A stretch of 64,000 nt of DNA, taken from assembly GCF_004365875.1 (NCBI RefSeq), contig NZ_SODF01000003.1:853763-917762 (forward strand). Direction: 5' to 3'. A program made the position numbers and the translations under genes. The notes under the pieces were generated by a model, which saw only the letters and a program-made list of their open reading frames with translations, was not told the DNA's origin and did no database searches. The first letter of the stretch is position 1. Each line of letters opens with the position of its first letter. Origin of the DNA: Kribbella kalugense (GTDB lineage Bacteria; Actinomycetota; Actinomycetes; Propionibacteriales; Kribbellaceae). Below are positions 61,038-64,000 of the stretch, one piece after another.

Positions 61038-61843
61038 CTCTCCGTCCGGTAGCGATAAAGGCTGCTCGGGCGGGAGCTGAATTGGGAGAAGGGAAAGGGT
61101 TCGGCAGACAGCGCCGTGACGCCGGAGCCGAGGAACGCGCGGGCCACAGCACTCCCGGTCTGAGCGTAGATCGCCAGCGGCTTCGCTTGCTCCCGGCAAC
61201 GACTGAGCAGTATGTCGAAGGATCCGTTGGACAGCGTCATGCCGGTGGCGACGACAGCGTCCGCGGCGTCGACCACCTCGTTCATGTCACGCGATACCGG
61301 GAGCCCCGAGGCGGTCTCGCGGAGGTTGAAGTCGCACGGCAGGCAGATCCCGCCGCGTGCCGTGATCGCTTCCACCAGTGGGTTTACGACCCCGATCAAC
61401 GCGACTTTGGTGCCGTCGGCAACATCCAGGAGACCCGCGACGGCCGCATCCCGAGCCCGGGCGCGAACATCCGGCGTACCGGCCGGAAGGACGACCTCCT
61501 CGGCTTTGGGCGAGATGTGGTGCGGCTCGACGGACGCGAGGTAGGCGTCGAGGGTGGCGATCCGCACCGGCAGCGGATCGTCGGACGAGAGTACGTCGGC
61601 CAGCGAACGGCCGGACGTGTCCGCGCAGTACGACGCATCCAGCTCGCCCGCCTCGAACGAGCACGCGCCGAAGACCTCGCCGACCCGGAGCAACACGTAG
61701 TAGTTCCGGTACGTGACGTCCGCACCAGGCAGCCGGGTCGTGTGATGAAGCCAGAAAGCGCTGGTGACGTTGAGATCCGCCGGCGACGGACCCCGTTCGC
61801 CGGCCAGAACGGATGCGGTGAGCTCAGCCACGGAATCGGTCAC
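61034..61843 (-). CDS. DUF364/DUF4213-type Rossmann-like protein
   Basis: A 269-residue cytoplasmic protein. The N-terminal ~100 residues resemble an enolase-N-like DUF4213 module (NVTSAFWLHHTTRLPGADVTYRNYYVLLRVG). The C-terminal half is Rossmann-like (KVALIGVVNPLVEAI, LRETASGLPVSRDMNEVVDAADAVVATGMTLSNGSFD), the DUF364 family annotated from structure as possible heavy-metal chelation. No reaction is known. It is preceded by the PLP-enzyme gene with a 9-bp gap and followed by the MFS gene (ATGA). Confidence 0.8.
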   Translation of the reverse strand: MTDSVAELTASVLAGERGPSPADLNVTSAFWLHHTTRLPGADVTYRNYYVLLRVGEVFGACSFEAGELDASYCADTSGRSLADVLSSDDPLPVRIATLDAYLASVEPHHISPKAEEVVLPAGTPDVRARARDAAVAGLLDVADGTKVALIGVVNPLVEAITARGGICLPCDFNLRETASGLPVSRDMNEVVDAADAVVATGMTLSNGSFDILLSRCREQAKPLAIYAQTGSAVARAFLGSGVTALSAEPFPFSQFSSRPSSLYRYRTER

Positions 61844-61852
61844 GATCTCACC

Positions 61853-62899
61853 TTAATGCGACGGGGTCGCAGATGGAAACTCCGCACGCCGAGTTTCGGC
61901 CGACTCCCGCCGGTCCCACGACATCGCCGACCACGGCACCGCGAGCTCGGCCAGCGAGTCGATCTCGCGCGGCCGCATCGACGCCATCGGCCGCGCCTCG
62001 GCATACCGGGCAAAAGCGGACTCGACGTACCGCGTCCCGGTGTCGGCCGCCAGGAACACGTGCTTGCGACCGCGGTCGCAGCTGTGCTCCCACAACGCGG
62101 ACAGGTACGCCGCTCCCGCCGACAGCCCGGCGAACACCCCAGACGTCCGGAGCAGATCCACCGCCGCCGACATCGCGTAGTCGAACGAGACCCAGTGCAA
62201 CCGGTCGTACAACTCGTGCCGCACGTTGCGGAACTCGATCGAGCTCCCGATCCCGGCAATGATCATGTCCGGATCCTGCGTGTGCCCGGCCCCGAACGTG
62301 ACACTCCCGAACGGCTGCACCCCGACCAGATTCACGTCCCGCCCGCGTTCCCGCAGGTACGCCGCGATCGCGCCGGTCGACGCGCCTGTCCCCACCCCAC
62401 CGACCAGGCAGAGCGGTCCGTCCGGCACCACCTCCGCCACGAGGTCCGCGACGGCGCGATACCCGAGGTAGTGGATGTCGTCGTGATACTGCTGCATCCA
62501 GTGGTACGTCGGGTTGTCGCGCAGGATCTCGCCGATCCGCCGTACCCGGAGGTTCTGGTCGAGCTGCAGGTTGTTCGACGACGGCACCTGCTCGACGGTC
62601 GCGCCGAGGATCTCGAGCTGGATCTTCAGGGTCCGGTCGACGGTGGTCGAACCAACGATGTGGCACTTCATCCCGTACCGGTGGCAGGCGAGCGCCAGCG
62701 CGTGCGCGTAGATCCCGCTCGAGCTGTCGATCAGCGTGTCGCCGCGCTCGACCCGCCCGGTCTCGAGCAGGTGGCGTACGGCGCCGAGAGCGGAGTACAC
62801 CTTCATCGTTTCGAACCGCAGGCAGATCAGATCGTCCCCCACCCGGATCGGGTCGGGGTCCTTGATGGCCTCCGCCAGGTGGTCGTGCAGTCGCGTCAT
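61853..62899 (-). CDS. PLP-dependent enzyme of the cysteine-synthase fold (beta family)
   Basis: A 348-residue fold-type II PLP enzyme related to cysteine synthase and SbnA. The candidate Schiff-base lysine is in RFETMKVYSALGAV, the substrate loop is DSSSGIYAHALALA (in place of SSGNTG), and the phosphate-binding loop is GGVGTGASTGAI. These departures suggest a substrate other than O-acetylserine, perhaps beta-replacement to a diamino acid or opine precursor. Its ATG overlaps the ABC ATPase stop (ATGA). Confidence 0.85.
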   Translation of the reverse strand: MTRLHDHLAEAIKDPDPIRVGDDLICLRFETMKVYSALGAVRHLLETGRVERGDTLIDSSSGIYAHALALACHRYGMKCHIVGSTTVDRTLKIQLEILGATVEQVPSSNNLQLDQNLRVRRIGEILRDNPTYHWMQQYHDDIHYLGYRAVADLVAEVVPDGPLCLVGGVGTGASTGAIAAYLRERGRDVNLVGVQPFGSVTFGAGHTQDPDMIIAGIGSSIEFRNVRHELYDRLHWVSFDYAMSAAVDLLRTSGVFAGLSAGAAYLSALWEHSCDRGRKHVFLAADTGTRYVESAFARYAEARPMASMRPREIDSLAELAVPWSAMSWDRRESAETRRAEFPSATPSH

Positions 62900-64000
62900 C
62901 GGCGCGGTTCGCTCCTTGGGTCAATGGTTAGCACGGGCGGAGATTCGGGGTTGCCGATTCGGGCGGCGGTGACGAGTCGGCGGGTCAGGTCGTGGTGCGG
63001 TTCGGTCGTGAGGGTCGCGGGCGGGCCTTGCTCGACCACGCGGCCGGCGTCGAGGACCATGACCTCGTCCGCGACGGCCGCGACCAGGCCGAGATCATGA
63101 CCGATCCAGATCAGCGCCGTACCGCGGTTCTTCAGCTCGGTCAGGAGGTCCAGGACGAGCGCCGTACCGTGGTCGTCGAGGGCGGTGGTGATCTCGTCGC
63201 AGATGAGTACGTCGGGGTTGGCGAGGGCGGCTCGGGCCAGGGCAGCGCGTTGGAGTTCGCCGCCGGAGAGCCGGCTCGGCGGGCGGGCGGCGGTGATCGC
63301 GGCGACGCCTAGGCGGGCCAGGGTGGCGACGGCCTCGGCGTGAGCCTGGTCGGAGGTGAGTCCGCGGAGGCGTTGCGCCGTACGGGCGACTTGACGGTCG
63401 ACGGAACGGCGTTCGTCGAAGGAGCCGCGGGCCTCCTGCCAGACGTACTGGACGCGGCGGGTCTGCTCGCTGGTGCGGTTGCGGAGTACTGGGAGTGGTT
63501 CGTTGTCGAGAAGGATGCGGCCGGTGTGGCGCTCGTGCAGGCCGGCGAGGCAGCGGGCCAGGGTGGTCTTGCCGCTGCCGGAGCGGCCGACGACTCCGAG
63601 GCAGGCGCCGGCGCGAACGGCGAGGACGACGTCGCGCAGGACGACGTCGCGCCCCCGCGGCCGCAGCGAGGCTGACAGGCTCATTGCCTCTAGCAACGGT
63701 TGCCCGGCCGCGGAGGTTCCCGTGCTGGGTAGGTCGGGCGACGACGGGAGTACGTCGATACCGCCGGAGTCGATCACGCGACCGGCGTCGAGTACGACGA
63801 CTCGGGTTGCGAGGGCTCGGACCAGGTCGAGATCGTGACTGAGCAACAAGATTCCCAGGCCGGCTGCGGTCAGGTCGCGTAGCTCGTTCATCAACTGCCA
63901 GCGGGTGATCGAGTCCAGGCCAGTGCTCGGTTCGTCCAGGACCAGAACCTTCGGGCGGCAGGTCAGCGCCTGGGCCAACGCGACGCGTTGCCGTTGGCCG
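62896..64000 (-). CDS. Opp/Dpp-type ABC transporter double ATPase, N-terminus beyond the window
   Basis: Two fused ATPase domains of the oligopeptide/nickel importer family. The first is cut by the right edge: it is entered at the signature tail GQRQRVALAQAL and shows Walker B VLVLDEPSTGLD. The second is complete: Walker A GRSGSGKTT, Q-loop region YVWQEARGSF, signature LSGGELQR, Walker B VLICDEITTALD and switch HD. The permeases and binding protein should lie right of base 64000. It overlaps the PLP-enzyme gene by four bases and is read first. Confidence 0.9.
   Translation of the reverse strand, partial: GQRQRVALAQALTCRPKVLVLDEPSTGLDSITRWQLMNELRDLTAAGLGILLLSHDLDLVRALATRVVVLDAGRVIDSGGIDVLPSSPDLPSTGTSAAGQPLLEAMSLSASLRPRGRDVVLRDVVLAVRAGACLGVVGRSGSGKTTLARCLAGLHERHTGRILLDNEPLPVLRNRTSEQTRRVQYVWQEARGSFDERRSVDRQVARTAQRLRGLTSDQAHAEAVATLARLGVAAITAARPPSRLSGGELQRAALARAALANPDVLICDEITTALDDHGTALVLDLLTELKNRGTALIWIGHDLGLVAAVADEVMVLDAGRVVEQGPPATLTTEPHHDLTRRLVTAARIGNPESPPVLTIDPRSEPRR

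Overview
The window is high-GC (roughly 68-70% by eye), densely coded DNA with many GTG/TTG starts and 1-8 bp gene overlaps. The gene content (mfd-pth-rplY-prs-glmU, ispE-rsmA-rpfB-tatD-metG, rsmI/pmt) is the conserved actinobacterial block that in Mycobacterium lies around rsmI, metS, tatD, rpfB, ksgA, ispE, pth, rplY, prsA, glmU and mfd. A non-mycobacterial soil actinomycete, Kribbella-like or another Propionibacteriales member, is the most likely source. That assignment is inference from gene style and content; no species marker is present.

Backbone. Minus-strand housekeeping genes are mfd (cut by the left edge), pth, rplY, prs and glmU at 1-7.6 kb; ispE, rsmA and rpfB at 33.7-36.6 kb; tatD at 40.5-41.4 kb; and a KMSKS-type metG and rsmI at 54.4-56.9 kb, with pmt divergent from rsmI. 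The conserved order is kept but split by three blocks of accessory DNA.

Accessory block A (7.7-33.6 kb). It holds a secreted propeller-like protein and a run of small enzymes (VOC protein, glycosyltransferase, hydrolase, nucleotidyltransferase, Nudix fusion, DinB protein, P-loop kinase, K+ channel, MazG-like protein, GrpB-like protein, cytidine deaminase). A degraded stretch with imperfect repeats lies next to a tRNA-Gln. Next come a fatty-acid desaturase/TetR pair with a clear operator, a two-component system followed by an ABC exporter, a tam/MarR divergon, an ABC-F protein, a fructosamine-kinase-like protein and an OtrA-type ribosomal protection GTPase. The block ends in a decayed toxin-antitoxin remnant. 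At least two resistance-type genes (the ANT-like gene and the OtrA-like gene) have short leader reading frames with strong ribosome-binding sites.

Accessory block B (36.9-40.4 kb). Nitroreductase, ABM-fold monooxygenase, an ornithine-cyclodeaminase-like enzyme, and an overlapping pair of unknown proteins, one with an HEAAH motif.

Accessory block C (41.4-54.3 kb). An AbiEi-like/endonuclease fusion flanked by related repeats, a second methionyl-tRNA synthetase of a different motif type (KFSSS), a secreted 5'-nucleotidase, and an alpha-galactoside operon (AraC, GH36, two permeases, binding protein) ending in a phytanoyl-CoA-dioxygenase-like gene.

Right end (59.8-64.0 kb). A tightly overlapping minus-strand operon carries an Opp/Dpp-type double ATPase (cut by the edge), a cysteine-synthase-fold PLP enzyme, a DUF364-type Rossmann protein and an MFS carrier. 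The importer + small-molecule enzymes + exporter layout resembles opine-metallophore loci but lacks their known enzymes. It is the best candidate here for an undescribed system.

No CRISPR array, rRNA, complete insertion sequence or prophage was seen.
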